The notes beneath the pieces were generated by a model, which saw nothing but the letters and a program-made list of their open reading frames with translations, had not been told where the DNA came from and made no database searches. DNA of 64,000 nucleotides from the NCBI GenBank assembly GCA_020226215.1, contig CM035233.1:11160001-11224000 (forward strand), given 5' to 3'. The position numbers and the translations under genes are program-made. Shown here piece after piece: positions 23,358 to 35,594 of the stretch. Numbering within the stretch: the first letter of the stretch is position 1; every line of letters starts with the position of its first letter. Source of the DNA: Sindora glabra (taxonomy: Eukaryota > Streptophyta > Magnoliopsida > Fabales > Fabaceae).

Positions 23358-24919
23358 TGATAAGTAAAATATTTGAATATTTATTTTCTCTTATATTATG
23401 TCTTTTTGGATGTTATATGAGCTTAATTTAATAAATCTGTTTGCATTTTGTGAATGGGACATAATTTTTGAAATGAAATTAGACTTTTCGGATAATGTTG
23501 GATTTTGACCCTATTTCAAATTTCTAGCTCTATTTGGAGCTCCGGATGTCATATTGGGCTTTTCTTTATATGGATTGAAAGCTAAAAGAAATACTTACAA
23601 CTTTCATGTTGCAGCTAAGCCCAGTTCTATCTCCAAGGACTTCAAATTTTGCTTAGAAACTGAAGCAGTGGTTCTGCCCGAGACTGACCTCTTCCCACTA
23701 ATTTAGCCATAACTTGAGCTAGAAATTTCAAAATTAGGAGCTCTTTCTACCATTTGAAAGCTTAGATCCACGGATACAACTTTGATGAAGACTAAAATGC
23801 ATGAATCCATCGATTTAAGTGTCAAAAGTTGGTAAAAACGCTGAAATATGGTTGCTCCGAGGTCAAAGATTATGGCTAGTAGTCAAGATTGGTGGCTTGG
23901 CAAATTGAAATTCTTGCATCCATTCATCTATAAATAGCAAGGGGATCAGCTGAGAAAAGGCATCTTGGAGAGAGCATTTTAGAGTTTAGTTTCATGTATT
24001 TTAAGTTTTTCTTGCATGCCTCCTCAATGGAAGGTTAGGTAGTTCTCCTTTATGGATGGTTTAGGGTGCCACCAATATGGATGGTTTTACCTCCTACATG
24101 GATAGCTAGTATTTTGATTTTCATGCATTTGTAGTTGTACTTTTATTTTTTAATCATGAATGTTAAGATGTTTTCATTTTATTTTGAGTTTGTTTCTAAT
24201 TTTATTATATTCTAAATCTTCATCTTCCTAGGGTGATGACTTAACTTGATGATAACGGATTGAATTCTAATCTATTGAAACTAATTTAAATTTTCTTCTC
24301 CTAAATTGAGTTTTAATTATTATCCTTAATGTTTTCAATTAATTGGCCACCTTTTGAATAAACTCAATATACATGTTGAGACCAGAAGGAGATACATGTG
24401 TATGGACCATATAATTAAAACCATAAACTGCATATGAAATAGGAATATGTTCATATGGTTTGTGTAGTCTTAATGAGTTCCATAAATCTTAATGCATGAT
24501 TAGTTATTTTAATTGACATAGGAATATAGTGAATTAGTAATTAATGATAGAATTACTTGACCTTGGAAGAGGTTAGTAATTAATTTAGGAAAACTCGACT
24601 ATCAATTAAAGGAGTTAAAATTAAATTAGAGTAGATAGATGATTCAATCCGAAATTATTAAGTGAAGTCTGATCCTTAAGGCTTTCATTCATATTTATCT
24701 TTACTCCAATTGCATTCATATTCATTTTAATTACTTTGCATAAATTTTTATTTAATTACTTCAATTCATGACAAATCGATTTGCCAAATAGTATTAAGAT
24801 TATTAATTTTAGTACTTAGTAAAACAATCTTCATGGGAATGATACTTAACTTATCACTTTATTACTTGTTTATGACAATGTGCACTTGTGCTAATTTATA
24901 AATCATTTTACACATAACA
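23358..24919 (+). repeat. Athila-like 3' LTR (1562 bp, the fuller copy)
   Basis: It starts TGATAAG directly after the polypurine tract, ends acataaca, and is followed by tcttc, the target duplication. It keeps the about 700-bp middle part (about 23710-24410) that the 5' LTR has lost. A sequence ctataaatagc near 23930 is a plausible TATA box within this middle part, so the 5' LTR may lack its promoter. Confidence 0.87.
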
Positions 24920-25790
24920 TCTTCTAGAAGGACACCAAAGAAAATTTGACTATAAAAATACAACTCGCACTTTGGACCTATATATCTTGCAAGAAACCAA
25001 AACCATATTATCAATCTATAGAATCCTTGGCTAAGAGGTTAGAATCTTTTTTATTATAAGTTACGATAGCAGGATCCATAATTCAACAACAAGATTCATT
25101 CATGTTTCATCTTAGTCAAATTCCAGTTTCCAAACTTTAAGTCATTGCATTCTCTGTATGTTTAATTTTGGCTATTGGAGTTTTTATCTATGAGAAAGCT
25201 TTCCTTATTTCATATTAGTGATTCATTAACCAATTTAAATTATATATACCTATTTATCTCCATAAAGTACAAGTTTTAATATTCTTAAAGTAACAATTTA
25301 GGACTAATTATAATTATATATATATACACACACATAGTTGGTTTTACAACAAACAAGTCACATACATCACTTTAATATTCTAAACAAGCTTTCAAGAAGT
25401 CATAAACTCTTACATACTATAAAGAAAAAATTTATTAGTAACATGGAAGTATTTTTTCTTCAAAAATATTATGGAAACAAGGAGATAAAAACCAATTGAG
25501 AAGCCTATATTCAAATAATACATAAAAATTCTTGCATATAAAGGAGGTAAAATTTTTTACTTACCTAAATTATTTTTTATTTCTTACAAATAAAATTTTC
25601 ATCTTTGTTGTGAGTCTTGAAATACAATTATGATGATTGTAGCATAATCCTTGTAGCCTCTATCTACAATACACATATATTAGGTTAGGACAACACCATT
25701 AATTTTTTTAGTTCATATATGGTACTAAAAAAAATACACACATAATGGTAATGTTTTTACTTAGATGTTTCTGTTTATGCTCAAAAATTT
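24920..25790. other. CACTA non-coding sequence
   Basis: AT-rich DNA between the Athila-like element and the fragments of the second CACTA gene. I see no gene, repeat or RNA in it. Confidence 0.5.
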
Positions 25791-25799
25791 GGATTGACC

Positions 25800-26579
25800 T
25801 TTTTATATGCAATGATGGTTTGAGTTGAACATAATCTAATTTTTTATTTTCTATTTTGCTTAGAATATTTCTTGAAAGTTGGATCAATTGCCCACTTCTA
25901 AAGCATTTCTTTCCATTAAGACCTTTCCTTAATTTCTTATGTGCATCCCTTACTTTATAAAGAAGGTTGCATAGTCACTCCTTTAATTTTGCATCCCAAA
26001 CCTCTTTAATGATAAGTTCATTACATTCATCCCATTTTTAAATTTTTTGTAACATTGAAAGTAATATTGTTAAAGCATATTAAGATAATTCCAGCATTAG
26101 AAAGATATTAAAGCTTCATATTTAAACCTTAAATCCTGCAAACTATTGGTTCTTGTAATTTTTAGGTACATCAGCCTAGTTGATCCATGGTTTATGATAT
26201 GAAGATGTCATAATCTTTATAACTCTTTAAATAGATTTAATTGAGTTAAACCTAAATAAAAAGAAATATCAAATAGCTACATTATATATTAAACTTGAAG
26301 ATGTTGAACAAGACTAACAAATTGCATATTTCCTTTTATAGTTAAGGTAGGCAAATTAGCTCTAACTTTAGGGACATTGTTATAAGGCTTAAAAGGTAAA
26401 GGATTATTTAGCTAAGGCATTGAAGATAAAGGATTATTTATAAGTTGTGATATAGTAGTTATCCTCTGCTCCCCAATATGAATGTCAATACTACCTTCAA
26501 TTGTGTAATCTCTTCCTTTTTCTATCTCATGCCTACCTCCACAATTCCCCACTCTTCCCCTTGGTCTTCCTCTTGGCAT
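25800..26579 (-). pseudogene. Fragments of a second CACTA gene (TNPA-like candidate)
   Basis: On the minus strand an ATG at 26579 opens MPRGRPRGRVGNCGGRHE, an AT-hook-like RGRPRGR start common in small DNA-binding proteins. The frame continues with one stop for about 60 codons. Further downstream, about 26040-25850, another readable piece is EVWDAKLKE, LCNLLYKVRDAHKKLRKGL, KCFRSGQLI. CACTA elements carry a second gene beside the transposase that binds the subterminal repeats, and both position and strand fit. I cannot match the pieces to a named domain, and the splice pattern between them is guesswork. Confidence 0.4.
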
Positions 26580-28081
26580 GATTCCTACAAGTTAACATAT
26601 ATATGAGATATAATCTAATTCAATTTTAAAAATAAAAGTACAATGCATTGTAAAATTAAAAAAATGAAAGTCATACTTATGTTCCTTAAATATTGTAAAT
26701 TCATAAGAAAAGTCATACTTATGTTCATCATAAAAAATGGTAGCATATGAGTGTGATAAGCATAAAATCATGTTAAAGGCCAATGAACATATTTACTCTT
26801 AAGAAAAAAAATAGCATCTTAACTAAAAAGATGAACAAACAATCAAAGCTTTATCTTATCATGAAATAAAAGGAAAATCTTCTAGTAGCTCTTAGTAATA
26901 TTCAAACATAAATATAACACCCTAAGCACTATTGCCTTGATTGTTAACTATTAAGATAGAAAAAAATCTAGTTATATACCACTTAGCTTAATGGATACCT
27001 TCTTTAGTTGGAAAAAATTTAATGCATATTATAAAATTTTTACATATTAAAAAATTATGTAAAGCCAAACATAATTGTTTTCAGATTCCTTTTGTATGTT
27101 CCATGCACATAAGCTTCATATAATACCAAAGATCATAGTATTAGACAATGAAATGAAAAGGGTTTCAAAATGCAAAAGAATAAATAATACAAGATATGGC
27201 TTGTGAAGATAGAAAAATAGTATATAATGACAACCTAGAACTTCTTTAGTTAGAAGAATTAGTTTTAATAAGCTCTTTGTTTTAATAGTCTACAAATTTT
27301 AAAGTAAAAAATCACATCAGAATATAATGACAAAAAATATTGAATGAATATTCACTCTAACAATCAAGTAGGGTCTACCAATATAGTATTGAGAAAATAA
27401 ACCTAAATGTATGATTAGGGAAAAATAATAACTAAACGGGACACTAATCACGACATGTCTAATTGAGAGTAACAATTAAAGGTTAAAAATATATGGTGGA
27501 GATGCAGAAGTGTTGTACCCTACAAGTTTACTATTTTCAAATGTCAAAACATATCTGATTAAGAGAAACAATTAGAAGATAGAGCAAAATTATTGAGTGA
27601 ATATTCATTCCAATAATCATGACATGTTTACTATTTTTAAATGTTAAGAGTAATGTGAGCAAGAGTGCAATAACTTACAAGTTTAGTAATAATATGACTT
27701 GAAGTTGTTATAACCCAATAATAAACAAAGTTAATTTCATGAAGAAAATTACAATATTCTAATTTCATGAAGAAAATTGCAATATGCATTGAAGTAGTAA
27801 AACATAACAAATAACAAGCTAATTTCATATTTTATCACTTTACAAGTGCAAAGTTATAATAAAAATGTGTTGATGCAATAGAGAAAAAGAAGATGAAATC
27901 ATGACATAAAATATTGGTTTTAGTTTTAGTAACTTGTGAATGCAATAGCATCTAAAATTACTTTAGCTAGTGAAAATTTCTAATCTAATTTATAATATGT
28001 GCCTATTTCAAATCAATATAGAACTACACATAAACAATGTAAAGAAAGCTTCCATCATAAAGAAAAGGAACACCTAACAAT
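26580..28081. other. CACTA spacer between the two gene remnants
   Basis: AT-rich, with only short chance frames. A near-duplicate taatttcatgaagaaaattacaatat is tandemly repeated around 27732-27787. No gene is visible. Confidence 0.5.
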
Positions 28082-28915
28082 TTAAGATGAAAAATTTGAT
28101 TCCTCTTCTTCACTATCATCTTTGTCACCATTATCTGTGGTTTCACTAAAATTAAATATTTCTTCATCTTCAGCTGTATAATCTTCAAATGTTGATTTAA
28201 ACTTTGATTCATAATCATCTTCATGATTACTTCCCCTTTCCACATTATCATCATTTTCCATTAATTGGTTAGGTAATGTTTCTTCACATTCATTAGACAT
28301 GATCCTTCAAGAGTATTATCTATGTTTATATTTAGACTATATCTCACATTTTCCTTTTGGTAAGCTATATTTGAGGAATCAATCATACTCCTAGCTTTTA
28401 TTTTACAAATAGCCAACCAATAAGATCTTTCATTATTTAAACCTTAATTTTTTTTATTGGATATTTAGCAAAGTATGCTTGTTAAGATTGTTGTGCCAAA
28501 ATAAATGGTTCATACTTTGACAATCTTCTTTTGTTGTTAACCTCAACTAGACCATATTGATTACATACCCTTTATCTATGATCCAATAGTGGATCAAACC
28601 AATTACATTTGAACAACACAACTCTAACACATTTAGAATTAGAATTGTGGTATTCTAACTCTATAATTTTTTTCTAACAAACCATTATAGTCATTTTTAA
28701 AGTCATTATAGTTCATCTCTTTTATACACACCCCACTATTCATTCAACTTTATTTGACCCATGTGTAAGTGTGTGAAACCTATACCTATTAACATAGTAT
28801 TAAGACCATATGTGAACTTATTTACTAAGACCAAGCATCATATCCTTTAAATGACTATCCATGATATTGTTAGTTAGTTCAAGTACCTAATCAAAATGGA
28901 ATAAAATCATTATAT
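28082..28915 (-). pseudogene. CACTA transposase (TNP2-type), C-terminal part
   Basis: In minus-strand order, readable pieces are NSKCVRVVLFKCNWFDP, YGLVEVNNKRRLSKYEPFIL and, at 28300-28082, a 72-residue acidic tail rich in Asp and Glu starting MSNECEETLPNQ. The text VVLF-C-W-D and (K)YEPFILA-Q matches the C-terminal region of TNP2-type CACTA transposases, which normally follows the part found at 38323-40740. The gene is thus split by the copia insertions at 28916-38140. Stops and shifts are frequent. Confidence 0.75.
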
Positions 28916-30144
28916 TGCTGAAAATCGCGCATCATATATGCACAGCGGAATAAAAATTTTGCACGATTTCCACCAAGGATCCATGTGAATTTAGAACGCC
29001 ATAGATTAGGGATTAGGGTTTATACCTTTCGGTCAAAAATCTTCTGTCTGCTACACAGCAAATCTGATATGCTTCTGTCCGTTTTCAATCCAATCTACTC
29101 TCCATATCACAAACCGAGATAGAAACTAGAAGATCAGATCACCAGTGCAACGTTTAATGTGGCTGCACCTCTATAGTATCCACACGAACCCGTGAATCAC
29201 TAATGAATGTCCACACAAACACCGATTGGAATTGATCTCCTTTCACCTCGTAGTGTTAGCTATGACTCTTTAGGGGTTTTGGTTAAGGAGAGGTACTAGG
29301 GGTTTTCTGTGCCTTTTTTTTTTGGTGCGTGAATAATGATAATAATCTTATTATTACCCAACAAGCCTATTTAAATAGGTGCATAGAAAAACCTAACCTA
29401 TTTGGGCTTTATTCCATGTACAATTATAGGCTTACTATTGGGCCTTATAATTATAACATGAATTCCCAAATATTAAGCCCAAATAATTTGGTCCATTAAT
29501 TCTAAATTCATTACGCTCTAAGTGTGTGACCTTACAGGCTCTCATTGCATTAGCAATGACCGTTGATCATATTAATGATCATAAACAATGATTGATGTCT
29601 AGCAACACATCATTGTTACCTAAGTAATGAGAAAGTCGGTGATTTGACTAAACCTTTACACGTGATCATCATCTATGTCCTTTTGTCCTATACATCTAGA
29701 TTGAGCACGAGACATGGACCGTGTCATTCCCGTATAGCCCAATCTTAAGGTTTCTTGATTCCTAAGTAAGCTGACTAAAACAAATGTAATTGACATCTCA
29801 TGTTAATTCATCTGAGCATGGCCATGCATTTTCTCAGCTTTACTTAATCAAAGGGCCCATAGATGTTACTCCTGTTATATAGGATGGATAAATCCCATCT
29901 TGATCACACAAACCCCTCTACATGATATGTGATATATCCAATATCTACCCTTGCATTCACTCAACCATTAGTGACATAGAATAGTATCAAAATATGAAAC
30001 TCACACGTAGGGAACCTTGGTGATCTCAAGTCAAAGGACCATATTAATAATGATCACTAAGAACCACTCATGACACTCATATAATGATCCATGTAGTGTT
30101 CTTAATATGGGTTGGTCCAGTATACAAGTTCTCTAACTTGTACT
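28916..30144 (-). mobile_element. Truncated copia LTR, abutting the next copia element
   Basis: It starts TGCTGAAAATCGCGC like the other copia LTRs and follows them to ttgtact at 30144, about 85% of the full length. It then stops and a second complete LTR begins at 30145. The missing end is not found on the far side of that element, so a simple nested insertion must have been followed by a deletion. Alternatively the pair arose by recombination. Confidence 0.82.
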
Positions 30145-31621
30145 TGCTGGAAATCGCGCAACATACATGCACAGCGGAATAAAAATTTTACATGATTTCC
30201 ACCAAGGATCCATGCAAATTTAGAATGCCATAGAATAAGGATTAGGGTTTATACCTTTCAGCAAAAAATCTTCTATCCACTACACAGTAAATTCGATCTG
30301 CTTCTATCTATTTTCCAATCCAATCTGCTCTCCAAATCACGAACCGGAATAGAAACTAGAAAATTAAATCACCAGTGCAACGTTTAATGTGGCTGCACCT
30401 CTATGGTATCCACATGAACCTGTGAATCACTGATGAATGTTCACTACACACACCAGTTGGAATTGATCTCCTTTCACCTCGAAGTGCTAGCTACGCCTCT
30501 TCAGAGGTTTTGGTCAAGAAGAGGTACTAGGGTTTTTCTATGCCTTTTTGGGGTGCGTGAATTATGATAGTAAAATCCTATTATTACCCAACAAGCCTAT
30601 TTAAATAGGTACATAGAAAAACCTAACCTATTTGGGCTTTATTCCATGTACAATTATAGGCTTACTATTGGGCCTTATAATTATAACATGAATTCCCAAA
30701 TATTAAGCCCAAACAATTTGGTCCATTAATTCTAAATTCACTAGGCTCTAAGTGAGCGACCCTACAGGCTCTCATTACGTTGGCAATGACCATTGATCAT
30801 ATTAATGATCATAAATAATGATTGGTGTCTAGCAACACATCATTGTTACCCAAGTAATGAGAAAGTCGGTGATTTGACTAAATCTTTACACGTGATCATC
30901 ACCTACGTCCTTTTGTCCTATACATCTAGATTGAGCACGAGACATGGACCGTGTCATTCCCATATAGCCCAATCTTAAGGTTTCTTGATTCCTAAGTAAG
31001 CAGACTAAAACAAATATAATCGACATCCCGTGTCATTTTATCTAAGCATGGCTATGCATTTTCTCAGCTTTACTTAATCAAGGGGCCCATAGATGTTACT
31101 CCTGTTATATAGGAGGGACAAATTCCATCTTGATCACACAAACCCCTCCGCATGATATGTGACATATCCAATATCTACCTTTGCATTCACTTAACCATTA
31201 GTGACATAGAATAGTATCAAAATATGAAACTCACATGTAGGGAACCTTAGTGATCTCAAGTTAAAGGACCATATTAATAATGATCACTAAGAACCACTCA
31301 TGACACTCATATAACGATTCATGTAGTGTTCTTAATATGGGTCAGTCCAATATACAAGTTCTCTAACTTGTACTCATTTGTAAACTTAATATCCCATATA
31401 AGTCTTCACACATGCTAGTCTTAATATATCAAAGCAACCTAATCCATAATGATATATGACTAGGGACATTTAAGAATACAATTATTCTAAGGTTATTATC
31501 ATAATTGAATATATTACGCAGACAATATATATAAATATAATAATTAGAATTGCCATTAAAATAACATGATTCAAAATTTACAATCATCAATATGATTGGT
31601 TTTAGGGCATATACACTAACA
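30145..31621 (-). repeat. Copia 3' LTR (1477 bp)
   Basis: A complete TG...CA repeat next to the polypurine tract. It is of the same family as the 1443-bp solo LTRs, with small indels and more divergence from them than they show from each other. Confidence 0.9.
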
Positions 31622-31637
31622 ATCTCCCACTTGCACT
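31622..31637 (-). other. Copia polypurine tract
   Basis: On the minus strand the bases before the 3' LTR read gcaagtgggagat, directly followed by TGTTAG. aagtgggagat is the usual plant copia plus-strand primer. Confidence 0.9.
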
Positions 31638-31641
31638 AACG

Positions 31642-34600
31642 CTAATCATCCATGTATCTAATACCTATGGATCTCATATGACTATCATGCTTTTGCTGCG
31701 TTAGGGCTTTTGTCAGTGGATCGGCGACATTATCGTCAGTCAGTATTCTGCATATCCTGACATCATTTCTGTTAACAATATCTCTTATGAGATGATAGCG
31801 TCGGCGTATATGTTTGGATTTTTTGTGAGATCTAGGTTCCTTGGCTTACGCAATGGCTCCATTATTATCACAATAGAGCTCTACTGGGTCAGCAATGCTA
31901 GGAACAACTCTAAGTTCATTGATGAACTTCTTAATCCAAACAGCCTCTTTTACGACATCTGATGCTGCAATGTATTCAGCTTCTGTTGTAGAATCAGCCA
32001 CTGTCCCTTACTTTGAACTTTTCCAGGTCACAACGCCACCATTAAGGCAAAATACATAACCTAACTGCGACCTGAAGTCATCTTTATCGGTTTGAAAGCT
32101 AGCATCAGTGTAACCATTTACAATGAGCTCTTCCTCACCTCCATAAATCAAAACATGTCTTTAGTTCTTCTTAAGTACTTAAGAATATTCTTGATAGTTG
32201 TCCAATGACTTTCACCAGGATCTGATTAGTATCTGCTCGTCATGCTTAAAGCATACGAGACATCAGGACGAGTACATAACATGGCATACATGATAGACCC
32301 AATCACAGATGCATAAGGGATCTTACTCATGCGCTGTCTCTCATATTCTGTGGAAGGACATTGAGTTCTTGAGAGACTTATGCCATGTGACATCGGCAAG
32401 AATCCTCTTTTAGAATCTTGCATGCTAAGCCTTTTTAGCACCTTGTCGATGTATGTACTCTGACTTAGGCTAAGCAATTTTCTCGATCTATCTCTATAGA
32501 TCTTGATACCTAATACATAGGAGGCCTCACCAAAGTCTTTCATAGAAAAAAAATTTCCTAACCAAGTTTTTACAGATTGTAGTGTAGGAATGTCATTTCC
32601 AATGAGTAATATGTCATCTACATACAACACCAGAAAGACTATTGTACTCCCACTAACCTTCTTATACACACAAGGTTCATCTTCATTTTTGATGAAACCA
32701 AACTCTTTGATCGCATTATCGAAATGAAGATTCCAACTCTGAGAAGCTTGCTTCAACCCATAAATGGATTGTTGCAATTTGCAAACTTTTCTAGCATTTT
32801 TAGGATTTACAAAGCCTTCAGGTTGTGTCATGTACACATCCTCAAGAAGATTTCCATTAAAGAAAGCAATTTTAACATCCATTTGCCAGATTTCATAATC
32901 ATAATATGCTGCTATAACTAGAAGAATCCTGATGGATTTAAACATGACAACTGGAGAAAAACTCTCATCATAGTCAATACCATGAATTTGTTTGAAACCT
33001 TTTGCAACCAATCGTCTCTAAAAGGTACACACATTACCATCCATGTCAATTTTCTTTTTAAAAACCCATTTGCACCTAATGGGTTTTACCCCTTTAGGTG
33101 GATCAACCAAAGTCCAAACTTGGTTTGAATACATGGAGTCCATCTTTGATTTCATAGCTTCTAGCCATTTCTCAGAATCTGGTCCCATCATAGCCTCTTG
33201 GTAGGTTGTGGGCTCATCTTGGTCCATGAGCAACACATCACCGTGATGAGTCATGAGAAAACCATATCTCTCAGGCTCACGACGTATCCTACTAGATCTA
33301 CGTGGGTTCTGTGTTACAGGAGCAGGTTCTTCCACAACTGTTTGTGGAACCGGCTAAGGTTCCATCTCAGGTTCAATGTTTTCTCATTGATCTTGAATTT
33401 CTTCAAGTTTTATTCTTCTCCCACTGATTCTTTTAGAGATAAATTCTCTCTCTAGAAAAATACCAGTTCGAGCAATAAACACTTTTTGCTTGGTTGGATT
33501 ATAGAAATAATATCCTTTTGTTTCCTTAGGATATCCAACGAAAAAATATTTATCAAATTTAGGTCCAAGTTTTTCAGAAGCCTGACGTCTTACGTAAGCT
33601 TCGCAGCCCTAAATCTTCATAAAAGACAAACTGGGACGTTTCCCTGTCTATATCTCATATGGTGTCTTTTGAACTGATTTTGACAGAACACGGTTTAATG
33701 TGAAAGTTGCAGTCTCTAGAGCATGTCCCCAGAAGGAATTTGGAAGGTCAGCCTGACTCATCATTGACCGAACCATGTCTATCAAAGTTCGATTCCTCCT
33801 TTCAAAAATACCATTCCATTAAGGTGTTCCTGATGGAGTGAGTTGTGATACAATGCCACACTCCTTTAGATGATTAAGGAACTTTCGGTCTAAGTATTCA
33901 CCACCTCGATCTGATTGAAGTGCTTTAATACTTTTACCAAGTTGGTTTTGCACTTCATTTTTAAACTCTTTGAACTTTTCAAAAGATTCAGACTTGTGTT
34001 TCATAAGAAACACGTAACCATATCTATTGAAATCATCAGTAAAAGTAATGAAGTACTGATAACCTCCTCTAGCTTGTGTGTTTAAAGGTCCACATACATC
34101 ATTATGTATAAGGCCCAATAAATCACTAGCCCTTTCACCTTTCCCAGTAAAAGGAGATTTAGTCATCTTACCTAATAAACATGACTCACATACCTCATAT
34201 GATTCAAAATCAAATGAGTCCAAAAATCCATCCTTATGAAGTTTGGAGATGCGTGTCTCATTTATATGGCCTAAACGACAATGCCAAAGATAGGTTAGAT
34301 TTAAATCATTAGTTTTGACCTTCTTCGTGTTTATGTTATAGATTGGATTTTCAAGGTCCAGAACATAGAAACCATTCATTAATTGTGCACTACCATAAAA
34401 TATTTTATTTAAATAAATAGAGTAACATTTGTCCTTTATTATAAATGAAAAACCTTTCTTGTCTAAACAAGAAACAGAAATCAAATTTCTACTAACAGTA
34501 GGCACAAAATAACAATTGTCCAATTCTAAAACTAATCCACTAGGTAAAGATAAATAATAAGTCCCTACAGCTAATGCAACAACTCTTGTTCCATTTCCAA

Positions 34601-35594
34601 CGCGTAGGTCCATTTCACCTTTAGCTAACGATCTATTTTCTTTAAGATCCTGCACATTTACATAAATATAAGTACCACATCTAGTATTTAATACCCAAGA
34701 TGTAGAAGTAGATAAATTAACCTCTATAACATAAATACCTGAGTTGGAAGTCCCACTTTCCTTTTTCTTCTTAAGCTCTTCCAGGTAAATCTTGCAATTT
34801 CGCTTCCAATGTCCTGGTTCTTTACAATGGAAGCATTGCCCTTCCTTGGCCAAGCCACCTTTGGGCTTTAGTGCAGAGGAATTTGACTTGGACTCTCCAT
34901 TAGTCTTGTCCTTTTTCTTTTTATTCTTAGCCTTATACTTGCCCTTTCCTTTGCCCTTTTGAACCATCATAATTGTGTTGGGCTTGGACTTTTTCAAGTT
35001 CTGCTCAGCAGTTCTCAACATGTTAAGCAGTTTAGGCAAAGTCTTATCAATTTCGTTCATGTTGTAATTCATGGCGAATTGACTATAGCTCTCAGGCAAC
35101 GATTGTAGAACTATATTAGTGGCCAATTCTTGCTGCAAAGGAAAACCCAATCTTTCAAGGCTATTGATGTACCCAATCATTTTAAGCACATGTGTAGCAA
35201 TGGGTGTTCCTTTAGCCATCTTACATTGAAACAATGCTTTAGATACATCATATCTCTCATGTCTTGCTTGCTCTTGGTAGAGCTATTTAAGGTGATCAAT
35301 CTTATTGAACGCCTCCATGTTCTCATATTGCTTCTGAAGCTCAGAGTTCATGGTAGCAAGCATGAGACAACTGACATCTAGAGCATCTTCTAGATGCTTC
35401 TTATAAGCATCCTTTTCTACTCGAGGAGGATTAGTAGCAGGCTCATCTGGAGTAGGTTGCTCTAGGACATACTATTTTTTCTCATACTTGAGGACAATCC
35501 TCAAGTTTCGATACCAATGGAGAAAATTCATCCTATTTAGTATATCCTTCTCAAGGATGGATCGCAGTGATAAATTTGATGCATTTGATGCCAT
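31642..35594 (-). pseudogene. Copia gag-pol polyprotein, few lesions
   Basis: It starts at an ATG (35594, MASNASNLSL) and ends with MDD-stop at 31644-31642. Gag carries the zinc knuckle CFHCKEPGHWKRNC. Protease reads WVLNTRCGTYI, where the catalytic D-T-G has become N-T-R, so it is inactive. The pre-integrase domain LWHCRLGHINE and C-x2-C (CESCLLGK) are followed by the integrase core (HNDVCGPL, FTDDFNRYGY, ERRNRT). Reverse transcriptase (33335-32226) keeps YVDDILLIGND and YGLKQASQSW. RNase H follows to the stop. One frame holds from 35594 to 32226 with several stops; at least one frameshift lies in the RNase H part. It is the best-preserved polyprotein in the window, yet non-functional. Confidence 0.92.

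Larger units (their letters stand above)
16421..24919 (+). mobile_element. Athila-like Ty3/gypsy retrotransposon carrying a captured LOG-like frame
   Basis: Both LTRs start TGATAAGTAAAATATTTG (16421 and 23358) and end ...acgtaaca / ...acataaca (17281 and 24919). The target duplication is ccttc / tcttc with one transition. The primer-binding site resembles tggcgccgttgccgggga, the Athila type. Gag-protease is Athila-like (LRLFPFSLRDKAKS, ILRSGKQLDKPEKK, GRPFLATG). Most of pol is missing; only the integrase C-terminus remains. The 3.1 kb between pol and the 3' LTR holds two non-retroviral frames, one LOG-like. The element is non-autonomous by gene content and inserted in the CACTA transposon. 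Nearly all coding damage consists of nonsense substitutions. Confidence 0.9.

Noticed and set aside
30793..30978. Plus-strand frame of 61 codons
   Set aside because: It lies inside the copia 3' LTR, antisense to its transcription.
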